A stretch of DNA of 64,000 nucleotides from positions 2,493,722 to 2,557,721 of the forward strand of contig NW_023998493.1 in assembly GCF_014805625.2 (NCBI RefSeq). The letters run 5' to 3'. Source of the DNA: Glossina fuscipes. Taxonomy: Eukaryota > Arthropoda > Insecta > Diptera > Glossinidae. Numbering within the stretch: position 1 is the stretch's first letter; each line of letters starts with the position of its first letter. A program made the position numbers and the translations under genes. Under the pieces are notes generated by a model, which saw nothing but the letters and a program-made list of their open reading frames with translations, did no database searches and was not told where the DNA came from. Shown here one piece after another: positions 33,346 through 45,645 of this stretch.

Positions 33346-36039
33346 CGTTCTGAGTGTTGCTTACGATAATATACCACATATCATACCACACAAGTGTCTT
33401 ACGGTATAAACTGGATTTGAAGAGATTGCACAATATTCAACGAGTTTTATTACGGTTTTGTGGAATATTTTAATGCTTATAAGCTAAAAAAAAAAAGGTA
33501 ATAGAAAGTAATAATAAAAATTATAAGTTAACTTAAACAAAATTTAAATAAAACAGTGTTTATGGTAGGAGTACTTAGCTACGATTGATTTCTATTTAAA
33601 ACTATTTCTTAAAAGCAAAGCGTTTATAATCACAATAACTATGTTAGTGTATCCAAAAAGAAAATTTAATAAAATATTCGTTAACTTGTATGTAAATCAT
33701 AAATTCGTTCATCTGTGAGCTCTTTTAGTAAATAATGCAAACATAAAGGGTTTCTCCCTTCAAGGTTCATGGCATACTTATTTTATTAAATTGCATAAAA
33801 AAGTTTTTCTGGTATTTTTTTGGTATGGATTTTACACAAACAAGAGAGCAATTGTTGACTCTTTATATGTTATACATGAAGCGTTTTCTCTTATCTTTTG
33901 GCAGAAAATTGCATAATCTAACAGCAAAATTTAAGCGAATAATTGAAATAATTCGAAAATTATCATTATTTTACAGATTATGATCGGACTTATATAACAA
34001 TTCATTTATAAAAAAAAATACAGTTCCTTAGATGAACTTTTGCCGCCAGTATCATAATTTCAATAGACGGAATCACAGATCGGATTAAACCTATTTCGCT
34101 ATTGACGCACGTCAATGTAATTTGTGAGGGTTTCTTTATGCACTCTAAGCGTTGAAAAAAAGTTGCAAAGGGACATATTCTTTGTTTGACGCATAAATAG
34201 TTGACTCTCTTTAGTTATATAAGAAGTATGCTAAAAGGTAGGAAAATTACGTTTCTTATATCCTAAGTTAGGTTAAAGCGACAGCACATAACTGATAAAA
34301 TTATTTTAAGCATGGAACTAAATGAATTGTTTTATATGAAAGGCTCAAATGTGAAGAAAAGCCTTGACTATAGTTCCTTATAATAAATACTTTATTAGGC
34401 ATTAATCTTCAAAAGTTTCTCTTTCAACACACTTCTTCCGACAGAATCTTTTGAATAAGCAATTTTATATACGAAGTTAAAAAGTCGATAAAATCAATGG
34501 CGCAGAGGAGAGCAACGGACAGAAAAATCGGAGGAGTGTCTGATATCTAGGCCAAACTTTTAAGGAGTTGACGACCTCTTGTGCAACGAACAAGTTTCAA
34601 AGAAAAACATATTTACACACACTTGTCAATGTTTACAATTTTTCTCCTCGGTTAACCAAGAATTAAACATCTTCCAAAATTTATAACCGAGTTTAAGACG
34701 TAACTGTTTGTCAAATGAAAACAAGAAACTCTTGACATAGCAGGCTTGATAAACACTAAAGAATTATAACCGGACAACAGGCTTGGATAAGCGTAAGCCT
34801 GTGTTAGAAGCACGTTGTGTATGCAACTTTTCGATTAAAAATCACAATGAGAACCTGATACCCCTCCCGCTTGCGAAAGATTATGGCTTGTTGGTGATCA
34901 CTGATCAGGATTTCGAGGAGTTCGTTCAAATGCACAGCTTCTAGTATTGGGCACGCAGTGCAGTGCTCGATTTCAATGGATTAGTTTTAAAGATGATTTC
35001 GAAAACAATGCTTTGCTACTTATCTTCGTATTCTTTAAATAGCATCTAAAGGCTTCAGTGGCGTTCGCAATTTTTAAACTTTTGTAGTTGCAGAATTAAT
35101 TCATAATCATTTTTTTTTCTTTTTGGCTCTTATCCTTTAAGGCAAACGATGGCTTTTAAGTTGTTTTTAAATTTCTTTTTTAAATGCTTTTCCATTTCTG
35201 ATCAAAAATCGTCTAGACATCTCGAAAGCAGTGCTCATATTTCGACTGCTACTACGTTGAAGATGTTTACAATTTTCTTATATATTCCCTTTCACCGTTC
35301 TTCCGTTTGCTGTTTGTCTTGTTTTTTTTTTTTTTTTTTTTTGTTGACCCATTATAGTGGATACAAGGCAAGTGTTTTCTTTGGCACAAAAATTTTACAG
35401 AGTTTGTTTTCTTGCTGTCCTTTATATATTTAAATATACATTTATGGTACTACACTTTATAAAAAAAAGAAAAGTTATTAAACTCAATGAAAAAGAAACC
35501 AAAACTTGTAGGTTAAGCAACGATAATGGTTTCTTGTATACCGATTGCTGGCGTAAATATTTCCATTTTGAGTGGAGTAGCAAAACCAAATTTTTGGCAA
35601 CATTCTCATTAGAAAAGATTTTATATATGATAATAAGATTTTTAGATTAATGTAAGCATATGAACTTAAAATACTGCTATCAGCTTAATGCTCTCTTATA
35701 TTATTCAATATCGGTATTTTTGCAGGGGGAAGTTTTTGGGAATTTTTTCTCATTGACTTGGTTTTATTTTTTCGTTAATTCGAAATTCTATTCCCAAGAT
35801 CACTAAAAGGGGAAAAGAAATTTGAAACTCGATATAAATACGCTCAGTTAATATTTATAATTTCAATCCCAAAATTCAACGCGATAAACTTAACTAACTA
35901 ACATGCACAGAACAAAAAGTATTAAAATTTAAAAGGTGTTACATAACACATTGGTCGATAGTATACCGGAGTAAGCATTACATATTTTTTTGTAAAATTC
36001 GATTATATATCGACATAGTCATCGTCAAGAGCGTCCACC
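33346..36039. other. AT-rich region without a recognised gene
   Basis: A 21-nt T-run lies at 35322-35342. On the minus strand a frame without its own ATG is open over about 34983-34810 (ACPILEAVHLNELLEILISD), with plausible composition but no recognised family. Open + frames at 35149-35650 are low-complexity, Phe-rich readings of T-rich DNA. Confidence 0.5.
35322..35342. repeat. Poly(T) run of 21
   Basis: Uninterrupted homopolymer of T. It could be the reverse complement of a retroposed poly(A) tail, but no element is recognised on the 3' side. Confidence 0.9.
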
Positions 36040-36500
36040 GCTTCTCTAAAATTTGGGTGGCTTTTTACAGAGTAAATCAAATTTGGAAAAGACTTAAGGA
36101 AAGATTTAAGTTAGACCATCTTTCTAATGTGCGGATCGATTCAAAATCAGATTTAAGCTTATCTGTCTGTTTGTTTGTTTGTGTATAATATCAGCCATCA
36201 ATATTTTGTGTCTATTCAGCAATCTTTGTACTCAAGTTGTAGCCCGCTTGGAGGAATTTGGGCAAATTTTGGTGCGCTGACTTGATTTGCCCATTTTTAC
36301 GTTCTTTATATAACGGTTATTTGAGAAAGGTCTTTATATAAAAAATAATGTCAAAACTATTGCATAGTAGCCGTGTTTAAAGTAATATCCATAATAGTAA
36401 TTTGACACTTACGTGCAAGAGGGGTATCTAGTTTCAAGTATTTTGTGGTAAATATGGACGAAGAATAATAAGATCTTTCACAAAAAAATTACTTTTGCTG
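36040..36500 (+). repeat. CCGTC-core dispersed repeat, diverged copy
   Basis: Contains GGATCGATTCAAAATCAGAT, TTAAGCTTATCTGTCTGTTT followed by two more GTTT units, and a following T-rich segment similar in layout to the long form. Ends are unclear. Confidence 0.6.
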
Positions 36501-36982
36501 AATTTGAACAATGTATGTACATTGTTGTATGTACAATTACTAAGCGTAATATTTCAACGTAGACCCTTTAAGGGATATAAACATTACTTAGCTTTAGAAT
36601 ATTGAGAAGGGAGAGGGATCACGATTTTCATTTCGAAATTATTCGGTTAAACTTTTGCTCATTGTCTTTCTTAATTTTTAGTTGATCAATAGTATTGTTT
36701 GCTTAAAATTGGGATAGTAAGCCTTCTTTACTTAAAGTTCGGTTAATAGGGCTGTTTGGAAACAGAGAGTACGTCCTTCTTGATGACTTCACTAGCAACA
36801 TCGAAACAAACGACAAGCGATTGCCGGTAATTTAACTATAAACGCAAAATAAACCGTGATTAAACGTGTGAAATGAGTAAGAAACTTATAATCATTTACA
36901 TTAGAAAAAGTCGTGAAATTTACTTTAAAATCTAAAACTGGATAAGCACATAGCTGTGTGCACCTTTGGCTGCATAGTTAAG
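36501..36982. other. AT-rich region without a gene
   Basis: A small imperfect palindrome (AACAATGTATGTACATTGTT, 36507-36526) is followed by another GTATGTACAA. Nothing else is supported. Confidence 0.5.
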
Positions 36983-37345
36983 CAATCACCGAAGAATGGG
37001 AGGTATTTTCATTCTATCAAAACGTGTGCAACGCCCAGAAGGAAGCATCAGAGACTCCACAAAGTCTATATATTCTTGATCAGCATCAAATTCTATATCG
37101 ATGTAAGCATGTCCGCCTGTCGATCTGTGTAATGCCTATTGTAAACGTTCTCCTGGCCGCAAAAGTGAAGCTATTGACTGCATGTTTGTCAGAAACATTG
37201 GAAGCTCTTGCGTCCAGTTTGATACTGAAAATTGTAAAAATCGGTAGAAGGACTACGTAGACTCAAAACACCTCAGTTTTTCGAAAGGAATAAACACAAT
37301 GGTTTTTTGCTTATTTCTCATAAACTGTAACACACAAATGTACAA
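36983..37345 (+). repeat. CCGTC-core dispersed repeat, first of a tandem pair
   Basis: AATCACCGAAGAATGGGAGG start, then TCTATCAAAACGTGTGCAAC, GCCCAGAAGGAAGCATCAGA, TATTCTTGATCAGCATCAAA, AAGCATGTCCGCCTGTCGAT, AACGTTCTCCTGGCCGCAAA. One of the best preserved 5' halves in the window. The short + open frame at 37024-37260 is a passenger of the repeat, since similar frames occur in other copies. Confidence 0.82.
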
Positions 37346-37439
37346 AAATTTGACTACATATTCTATAGACAAGGCAGCAGTACCTGTATAAAAATAAGAT
37401 ACGTTGAGCACATGCACTCTATATTAGAGTGTGCCAAAC

Positions 37440-37720
37440 TTTACTTTTTTAAAATTCCTTTATAACGCCCAGAAGCACGCTTCAAAAAATTCACTAAGTG
37501 TAAAAATTCTTGGTCAGTTTCAAATTCGGAATGCACCTAAGCATGTTCCGGTAAACGTTCTCCCGTTCGCAAAAATAATGATTTTGCCTACAAGAATGTG
37601 AAAGTGACTTGAACGTTTCCAAGGACGCACCTATAACCACCGCACTTTTATACGACAAAAACTTGTATTTATATATATAAAAAAAATTGGATAACGGCCG
37701 AATACAATTTTCTTGCTTAT
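37440..37720 (+). repeat. CCGTC-core dispersed repeat, second of a tandem pair
   Basis: TATAACGCCCAGAAGCACGC, TTCTTGGTCAGTTTCAAATT, AACGTTCTCCCGTTCGCAAA, GGACGCACCTATAACCACCG and an ending GGATAACGGCCGAATACAAT with TTTCTTGCTTAT. The CCGTC tract itself has been deleted between GCATGTTCCG and GTAAACG. This subtype matches 52615-52997 more closely than its tandem neighbour. Confidence 0.78.
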
Positions 37721-38543
37721 TAGAATGAATTTTGCCAACGTATGCATTATTTAAGAAAACTAACTTTATACATTTTGCGTGTAAGTTTCATACATTTTGT
37801 TAAGTAAACAAGTATTACATTGGTTTGCTTTTCTCCTTCGTCTTGAACCTCTTTCAATATATTAGGTAAGCTGCAAGATTTCTGAAACTCTAATTTGCTC
37901 AAAGCGGCTTACGTATTAAAGAAAATAGATGCGAAGTTAAAGCAAGATAAGTGGCTCGAAAGTAGAAGGCTACTTGAAGTGAAAGTGGTATTATTTCTCT
38001 AATTGGTAAAAGAAAGCAAAATAAAACTTGAAAATAAAATTAATTACAATACCGCAAACACCCTCCGCCTTCAGTCAGCGCGCCAGCAGTGATTAAATTT
38101 TTTCACTTTGACATTCACTCACAACAACACTCAACTTCGGGAGGAAAGCTTATAATTGAAAAATGAAAAATATTTTTCTAATTAAATTACATAAAATGAG
38201 AATGTGTTCACCTACGGTGTGTATTTTAATTACTATTATATAAACAACATCAACCAGCTGAAATTAATCAATAACGAACAATAATCACAACTGCCAACAA
38301 ATCGCATCAGATCATTCAATATTTCTCCCTCCTTACATACGGACGGATCTATTAGAAAAGCGACTGCGAAAAGACTTAAAAGTGAAATCGGGAAGCTAAG
38401 TTAATGTGAATAGTTTGGGTTGGGTGGAACCATGTATATTCTTTGTATAACTGTTCCTAGAAAAGGTACACCCTTTATATAGAAAAACGACCTAATTTTT
38501 TAAAATATCATAATGAGATTATATCGCTGTGATGAAAAAACAT
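37721..38543. other. AT-rich region without a gene
   Basis: A GC-richer CCGCCTTCAGTCAGCGCGCC patch at 38065-38086 stands out but has no associated open frame. No other feature is supported. Confidence 0.5.
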
Positions 38544-39050
38544 TTAAACTAAATTTGGATTATTTAGGTCTATTTTCTGTGTTATTTCTGTACGTAGGTC
38601 TATTTTCCATGAAAAGTACGCCTTTGCATGGACCTTATGTCTAATACGACGAAATAGAGAAATGAGAGTAAGGAGGATTAATTTCGCTTTGTGACCTCTT
38701 CTAGAGGAAGGATGGAACAGGCTTCTTTTAGGTACAAAGTCAAAAGTGTGGGCGGAGATACTTACCACGAGGTGACGAAGAACATATTCCACACAGATGC
38801 GAAAAAAGGGAATATGAATGGAAATGCATACGGTAGGTTGCTTCCATGAACTCACGGGTGACATATTGCACATCGGCCAAAAAAAGAATTCGTTAAAAAT
38901 AGCTCTAAAGGTCTCTTCGGTAACTCGAAGCGAGTTCCCTTTGTTTGCTTTTATCGACCAAGCAATGCTTGAATTCATTATGCTAACGACCAAATTTCAT
39001 TACACCATAGACGACCATGTTGACATTGCCGTTAGCATAGGCGCCTAACG
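38544..39050. other. GC-richer, coding-like block of unknown identity
   Basis: The minus strand carries an open frame of 149 codons (38993-38544), one of the two longest in the window. An opposing + frame of 76 codons spans 38818-39048. A third reading, minus strand in another frame, gives protein-like pieces such as EFKHCLVDKSKQRELASSYR and ADVQYVTREFMEATYRMHFH separated by stops. It is possible that the stop-broken frame is the true ancestral one and the long ORF its shadow. No family is recognised and no splice sites are clear. It may be a decayed gene or transposon. Confidence 0.3.
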
Positions 39051-41506
39051 TAATTTCGTTATTTTTAAATATATTCATATGAAAAGGGCTGTGATGCGTG
39101 TGCTAGACACGCAGTATTTTGTTTTCCAGATTTATTTCATTTACATATATTATTATTATTCACTACATATTGAAATGTAATGTAATATTAAACTACTTTT
39201 TTTGCTGCAATGTTTCCAATCCATGGCCATGCTATTGAAGAAAAAAATCTACACGGATATATGTAAATAAATTATCTGTTCATTTTTCTCGTTTTTCATT
39301 ATGTTATATTTTTGTATAGTTTTTAGTTGACAAACCTTGCCGTTCCATATACGACACAAGGGAAAAATTTGACATATAAAAAATGTGGAAAATGTTATGT
39401 GATATGATACATGATGCGTTGTGTACGTTTATTGTACGAGTATGGATATATATAAGAAACGCACGATAGATAATTTTCTAGTGTTATTATTGCGATTTCA
39501 TATATGGTCAAAAATTGTTCGGGTACGTCGCAGATTATTTCTGGCAAAGGGAGAAAGACATTGCGTAATCGGCCACAACTAAAATAAGTCCATGTACTTT
39601 CATTATCCTCATTGACGGGCATACAAAGCCAATTGACCATTTGGGCCCATGACTGATCTGTACTGTGCCCTATCTACGCCTAAGCGAATCCCTAAACCTA
39701 CTTTCCTTCCATGAATAAAAGTCTAACACACTTTTATAAATTTTTATGGACACATTAAAAAAAGTGGAATTTACCAATAACATAAAATAAAGCGAGAAAA
39801 TATACACAGGAATCCGTTATAACTTACGATAACACGTTATTTTCTGATTACTTAACACAGGATAATCCTGATGAAACTGACAATGCTAACATGCCCGTAA
39901 AGAAGACGTTAAATATAACTATTGTATTTAATCATTCTTTTGAGTAACTGAATCAGCATGAGATATCACGCTGCTGGCTTGGTTTTTATTCATCGTCGAA
40001 GAACAAGTGACGCGGAATTGATGGGGTTAACGAAGGATAGCAATTTTCGATTCAAGGAAACGACTGAAGATTATGTTGAATGCGGCGGCTTTATGCACAG
40101 CAACCTTTGTTTAGATTTGCTTCAATTAAACTTACGCGATACACACTATGATCGAATTTCTTGTAACTGACTACATTTGATGTTTTGGTTCAGCTTTCAC
40201 TGCGACCATTGGAATCACCTTAGCCCACATTCAAGTTGGATTGCCGAACTCTTTATGCTTTAACCTTTTAAAATAAATAAATGCACTCATCATTATTTAT
40301 CATAAATTTTCATTTTTTATAAAAATACATGTATATTATATCTTGACGTTACCGAAAACGAAGCTGATTAGTTTGTTCTAGAACGAAATGAATATTTCGG
40401 AATTATATAGAATGAACAATTTGATTAAGTTTTATTTGGTATGGCGCTTCGCATAAATTTTATATCACCGGTGTCCGCTTTTCGTGTTTGAACTGTTCTT
40501 CATTTTTGTTAACACCAAATCTTCTGTCTCTTTCTTTTTCATGTAAATTCGCCGTCGTCTCCGGGAAAAAATATTCTTTTGATTCGCCACATGTTTTTTT
40601 TTGTTTTTTCGCCTCGTGTAGTCAAGAAAAAGATAAAAAATCGACTTTAAGGGAAAGGGACTTACAACCGAAAGTAATTGTTACACACTGATCAAGAATA
40701 TTTACTTTATAAGGTTACTTTATAAGGCTAAGGCATAATATAATACCGGGTAGGCGTGACCCAATTTTTAAATGTTTGGGCATTTGTTATAAAATCACCC
40801 GTAGAATATACGCTTTGATTTGTACACGTGTATCAAAGTAAAATATTATTATTATTATTATTTGAATTTTAGACTAATGAAATGAATTCTTAGACTAAAA
40901 AAAAGACATTGAGCAACACAGGCTATCGGCTCAAAAAAAAAAGTAAAATAACTTTCGTTATTACGGTATAAAAATATTAAATTTATATATACTGAAGTTT
41001 GAAAAGGAGCGATGTCACTCATGATCGGGGCAAAAGGCTATATTTGCATTAAAAAGGCGCGAACCAGGCACTTACTTATATTGATAGCTATCCGGTCCAC
41101 AATTCAAATGCATTTTATTTTAATAATGAAATTCAATTGTTTCCAGGTGTGAGCATAAAATGGAAAAGAGAAAAATTGCTTTAAATGTACAATAAACTAA
41201 ACGTTCAATGTGTCGTTAATTTGCAGAGGTACATAATGAAACAAAGCATGAATAAGGCATTGTTACAATGAAAATTTCCAAAATTTTTTCCTATTTTATT
41301 ATGGTATTTAATATAATATTGATGCATTGCAAAATTCAGGACAATTACAAAATGTTCTGGGTCCTGAAAAGTTGGAAATATTAGCCTTCTATTTTTTATG
41401 ATTTAAAATCCTTCAAATTTTTGCTTAAAGTAACAGAATTGCGCTTAGCTTACGTTTTACTTTTTTTTATCAAAATTGAAGCCGACATATTAATGCATCC
41501 GTCTAA
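39051..41506. other. AT-rich region without a recognised gene
   Basis: A (TTA/ATT) microsatellite lies at 40842-40862 and a 13-bp tandem (TTACTTTATAAGG twice) at 40702-40728. A 70-codon + frame at 39958-40170 (ELMGLTKDSNFRFKETTEDY) and an 81-codon minus frame at 39640-39395 have plausible composition but no recognised family, promoter or splice context. Confidence 0.45.
40842..40862. repeat. ATT trinucleotide microsatellite
   Basis: About six ATT units without interruption. Confidence 0.9.
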
Positions 41507-41640
41507 AAAAACATGCACCACCCAACTACACAGGCGAACAGACATAGCTATATGGATTCAGAATACGATGCTGATCAAGGATATGTGTACCTTAACACGT
41601 TTCTGAAGCATCCTTCTGGGGTCTGCATAACTGAATTATT
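41507..41640 (-). repeat. CCGTC-core dispersed repeat, minus-strand fragment
   Basis: On the minus strand CCCCAGAAGGATGCTTCAGA is followed by ATCCTTGATCAGCATCGTAT, TCTGAATCCATATAGCTATG and TCTGTTCGCCTGTG, in the order seen in complete copies. The 3' half is missing. Confidence 0.75.
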
Positions 41641-42022
41641 TAAACTTTTTTTTTTCATATTTTATTTATTTTTAAATTAACAAAACCCAAGAATAAGATA
41701 AAATTACTCTAGCTTTCAATGCAGAACTACGGCTCGTCACACATGCACAAATGTAGGTATTATATAACATTAAGCCAACATCATCATCACAATTATTATA
41801 ATATGTAACCATGATCATCATCATAATATCCTCGCAGCATTGTCGTTATAGCTACTGTGTACGAACATATGTATTCTTGTACCTATTATGTGCTATTACG
41901 TTGCGTGAAATTGTAAAAGCCATGAGCAGGGTATTACAACAGTACTTTATCTATCATTAGCTGGCTGGTTTTATTAAATTTACATGGCTTTGTTTCCTTT
42001 TACATATCATTAGCGTATATGT
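41641..42022. other. AT-rich region without a gene
   Basis: CATCATCA-type short repeats occur at about 41780-41825. Nothing else is supported. Confidence 0.55.
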
Positions 42023-42460
42023 GAAAAAAGTAAAAAAATCATGCTCGGCTGTGACCGAATCTTTTATACCCGCCGCCTCCATCCTGAAAATCATTAAAGC
42101 AAAGAATAAATTTCCACATCTTCTGTGCTTCATTGATTTTTGTCATCTGTACAGAAAGTAAGTGGACATTTTTATCGTATGTCTGTTGCAGTTTACGTGT
42201 AGAGGACGAGAAAGAAAAGCTGAGAAACTAGCAACGTTCTCGATTAATATTGCACTGAAGACTTTAGATATTGGCGATTAGGAGTGCGTTTAGCACTGTA
42301 ATTAACTTACAGATGGACAGACAGTCTGGCAGACATGTCCTAAAGAATTCATAATTTGATACTGATCAATAATATGTAAAGTTTTTAGGAACTCTCAAGT
42401 TTATTTATGGGTGTTTCAAATGTTTTGACAAAATGAATATACCCCTATTCTTCGTAGGTA
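42023..42460 (-). repeat. CCGTC-core dispersed repeat, minus-strand copy with clear 3' hairpin
   Basis: On the minus strand the 5' half reads GGGGTATATTCATTTTGTCA and TATTGATCAGTATCAAATTA, then TGCCAGACTGTCTGTCCATC. The 3' end is CGGGTATAAAAGATTCGGTC followed by ACAGCCGA, forming the hairpin TTCGG-TCACAG-CCGA(G) (42045-42060), then a T-rich tail. This copy shows the terminal module most clearly. Confidence 0.78.
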
Positions 42461-44050
42461 GATAGAAAAAAAACCTGCAGCTTAAAAACAGAATTCAAAC
42501 GAAAAATGAGCAAATATTTTACTTNNNNNNNNNNAATTCATTTCCGTGCAAGTCGTTACCTTTACGGGTTAAGATCTCTCCCGGGCACAATGCGATGTAC
42601 CTAAACTACTATTAGGTAGATGTGAGTTCAGCATGCTCTCGTAAATCGCTAAATGACTTATAAGATAGTTAAAATTTTAGGGTCGCCAGACTTTACTTAA
42701 TCGCCGTCCATGATCATTAGACTCTTCGGATACAGGTTAGCAAGCTTAGCTTCTCGTTAATGACAACTCTGGCAAATACCGTTGACTGGCTTTGACGGTA
42801 TATGAGAAAAAATAGAGACTGTGCGTTCAAACGTAACCCGCAAACAAAAATCAGAACCGGAATAAAAAAGAGAACACAAATCAGAACGTGAAAAGTAAAA
42901 GAGCATACGAAGACGGTCAAGAGGATAACTAAATATACTACCTGGAATTTCAAGTGAACAACCGCATAGCTGTATTGATTGTTTGCTTTGCAATTTCAAA
43001 TTTATTTTCTCAGTCCATTAAGTGTAAGTCGACTTCTTGAAAATAAATATAATTAAAATTTGAAGCTCTGAATTGAGTGAGAAGAACATTTACAAATGGT
43101 AATAGAACCATGTTGGCACATCCGCCAACCCATCGGCGGGCAGGCTTAGTATGGTGGAAAGTGTAATAAAATTTTTGTTTTGTTAAGATCACTGCGCTTT
43201 GCCAATTCTATTCCTATTCTGAATGTTGAAGCTCTTTAAGGGACTATAATATTTCTTACAATCAATGAAGCTGGGCTCGAATCTTTGGCCAATGTGTTTT
43301 TGTTACGTGCTATGATTTGTATTAAACTCTGTGGACACATTTTGGTAAATGATAGTTGTGAAGTTTGCCATAAATTAGTTTAAATCGTTTTCTGTAACCT
43401 CCTCTCTATTAGTTTAGTCGAAATTCGATTATAATTTAACGTACATGTATCTTTCTTAGGTAATCCATTGTGCTGCTTTTGATTTGTGTGCTTAAATGAT
43501 ATACATGCTCGGTTGACTGTAAGCATATACGCGACCATTCAATAATATTGAACGCATATACAAGTTCAAATATTCAGTTGCGATTTCGTGTTTTAGTGTT
43601 AATTATAATTATCTAAAGTGACAATGAACATTCGTTAAGCTTGTCAAGTACTTCGGCATGTATATATTAAGACAAAATAAAAGAATATTTCGAGGAAACA
43701 AATAGAAAGAGTGATTTTATGCGTAAGGAGGCGGGCAGCAGTAACGTTCTCCCTCACGTTTCCACGTTCAGTATAAACAAATGTGTTAAGCAAATAGTTT
43801 ATTGAACACACTTTTAAGTAAATAATTTACACAGTAGCAATCTGAAAAATGCTTTTTTAACAATTTTGTTTTTTGGATGGCAGTAACAGAAAAATAATGT
43901 TCGAGGGAGTTAAAATAGATACATTTAACAATAAAAAATAACTATTTAAAAAAATATTAAGTGTATAAAAAACAGTCCGTATTTTTAAATAAAACTCAAA
44001 TTTATATGAATCATGCTTATTATGAAGCTTAATAATCGAAATATTCAATA
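42461..44050. other. AT-rich region including an assembly gap
   Basis: Includes the N run at 42525-42534. Minus-strand open frames at 42953-42717 and 42999-42757 overlap in different frames and match nothing. A GC-richer patch at 43105-43150 (ATCCGCCAACCCATCGGCGG) has no associated gene. Confidence 0.5.
42525..42534. other. Assembly gap of 10 N
   Basis: Ten ambiguous bases. A fixed small N run of this kind usually marks a scaffold join of unknown true size, so the continuity of the sequence across it is not assured. Confidence 0.98.
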
Positions 44051-44676
44051 TCAATATCTATTTATATACATTTTTAGCCAATTTTCGGGAAGATTGCGGA
44101 TGCCTCTGCAGTAGAAACTCGGTGGTTTCGAGGAGAAATAATCGTCCCACCATTTCTGCACATATTCAAAATTTGTGAGATGCTGTTCTGTGAAATGTGG
44201 ATGCATCGATCTAAGCAAGTAGCAGCTGGGAGGAAATAGCTCTGGCAAATAAGCCGTGTGTGGGAGAAATTTCAAGTCCAAGTTGAAGACTACTTCGTTG
44301 GCTAATTTTGCTGCATGCGAAAGGGCCTTGCTATGAAATAAAATTACCTTTGGAGCTCTTTTGCCCATAAATGACGCTTTCTCGTTAAGCGCGCCATTTA
44401 GCTTGAGTATTTGGGTTTTATATAGTTCAGATGTGACAGTTTCACTGGACTTTACAACTTCGTAACATGTGCTTTCTTTTAAATCCAACCAAAAGCACAG
44501 TAGAACGTTCTGAGTATAAATATCCGGCGTTGCAAAAAATGTGATTGTAGCCATGGATGGTTTACTTTATTTAGGATATATTTGTCATCGCCCGTAATAA
44601 TTTGATGAAAATAACTTTGAAACTCATATATTAATTCTTGATTTTGGTGTTTATATAAACAGTTATTTACTCATTA
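44051..44676 (-). mobile_element. mariner transposase remnant (C-terminal catalytic half)
   Basis: The minus strand is open for 167 codons from 44554. It shows NVLLCFWLDLKES, holding the second catalytic Asp block (usual form VWWDLKG), then FLPHTAYLPELFPPSCYLLR where functional mariners have LPHPPYSPDLAPSDYHLFRS, then HFTEQHLTNFEYVQKWWDDY and KPPSFYCRGI and a terminal NWLKM. In an adjacent frame just upstream (44670-44590) YFHQIITGDDKYIL supplies the first catalytic Asp block. The third Asp of the DD34D triad is replaced by Cys, the usual HDNARPH motif is degraded to HSKALSH, and a frameshift separates the blocks. It cannot be an active transposase. N-terminal DNA-binding domain and inverted repeats were not found. 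Confidence 0.87.
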
Positions 44677-45464
44677 TATATTTAATAAAACAGAATAAAC
44701 TGTTGTTTTAACTGGAATCGCCTTTTCTTAAAGTCCAGTCAAGTTTTTTCTGGGCTTGCTCTCCTTGTACCTCGATAGCTACATTGATGCTGGCTAACGA
44801 TTAAAGGAGATAAACGATATCAGACAGATGCCACTGGAATGTTGTACGAAGGAAACGGGAGTACGACGTAAGATCTAGCTAAAGGGAGGCTAGGGGCAAA
44901 AACTTCCAAACTTCGCCATGGATCAAAGTTCGCGAAGCGAAACAAATAGAATTCCAAGATGTTACAGCAAGCTCCACGTAGAGAAGGCAGCCGCGATGCG
45001 CAAAGACGCTGTCGTCAGGATACCAATAAAAATATTGAAAATCGTATAGTAGCACTATTACCTAAAACATGGTTTAATCAAGTCGTTGAGCTAACTGGAA
45101 ATTGAAACTATTTTAATGTACTTGAAACTTTTATCGTCGGATAGACTAACTTTGGCACTTCGTACGATACCCTCGCATGTGAGAGGCCGACAGAACTAAA
45201 AATACATACATAGTTCCATTTCCATCTCCATCTGGATCTGAATATTTATCCATTATTACTATAGATAATTATTAGAAGGATAAACAGATTAAGATTAAAG
45301 GACTAAGATATAAGTTTCGTTTGCGAACAATACATGTTTACAACTCCTTTGCTGGAGAACTATTTTCAATCCGTCTTTAATGTAAAAATATCAGATTTAA
45401 TTGGATGGAGCGTCAGTACACATGCGAGTTTTAAATAAGAACATCAGTTTCTCAGACGGCCGTG
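44677..45464. other. Mixed-composition region without a recognised gene
   Basis: Between about 44840 and 45025 the DNA is GC-richer (GAAGGCAGCCGCGATGCGCA) but has no long open frame and no recognised element. Confidence 0.45.
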
Positions 45465-45645
45465 GTTATACCCTACATCATTTGCCATACAAGGTGTATA
45501 AAGCTCATTCGGACGTACGTAACACCTACAAGAACATAGGATAGGCCCATCTTTTATCATACCGATCACTAAGCTTGTCTCTCCCTCCGTCTGTCGGATG
45601 TCTGTTAAACCTGCAGGTCGCTGTTACGTATTCAATTAAAATTAA
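45465..45645 (+). repeat. CCGTC-core dispersed repeat fragment
   Basis: Starts TTATACCCTACATCATTTGC, contains ACCGATCACTAAGCTTGTCT and CTCCCTCCGTCTGTCGGATG. The 3' half is not recognisable. Confidence 0.68.

Noticed and set aside
35149..35650. Two overlapping + ORFs of 94 and 97 codons as genes
   Set aside because: They are Phe-rich readings through T-rich sequence including a 21-T run; composition is that of chance frames.
37024..37260. 78-codon + ORF as a gene
   Set aside because: It is a passenger frame of a dispersed repeat; similar short frames appear in other copies through shared sequence.
39395..39640. Minus ORF of 81 codons with an upstream DRAQYRSVMG-like segment as a LINE end
   Set aside because: Only one short motif is reminiscent of non-LTR C-termini; too little to claim.
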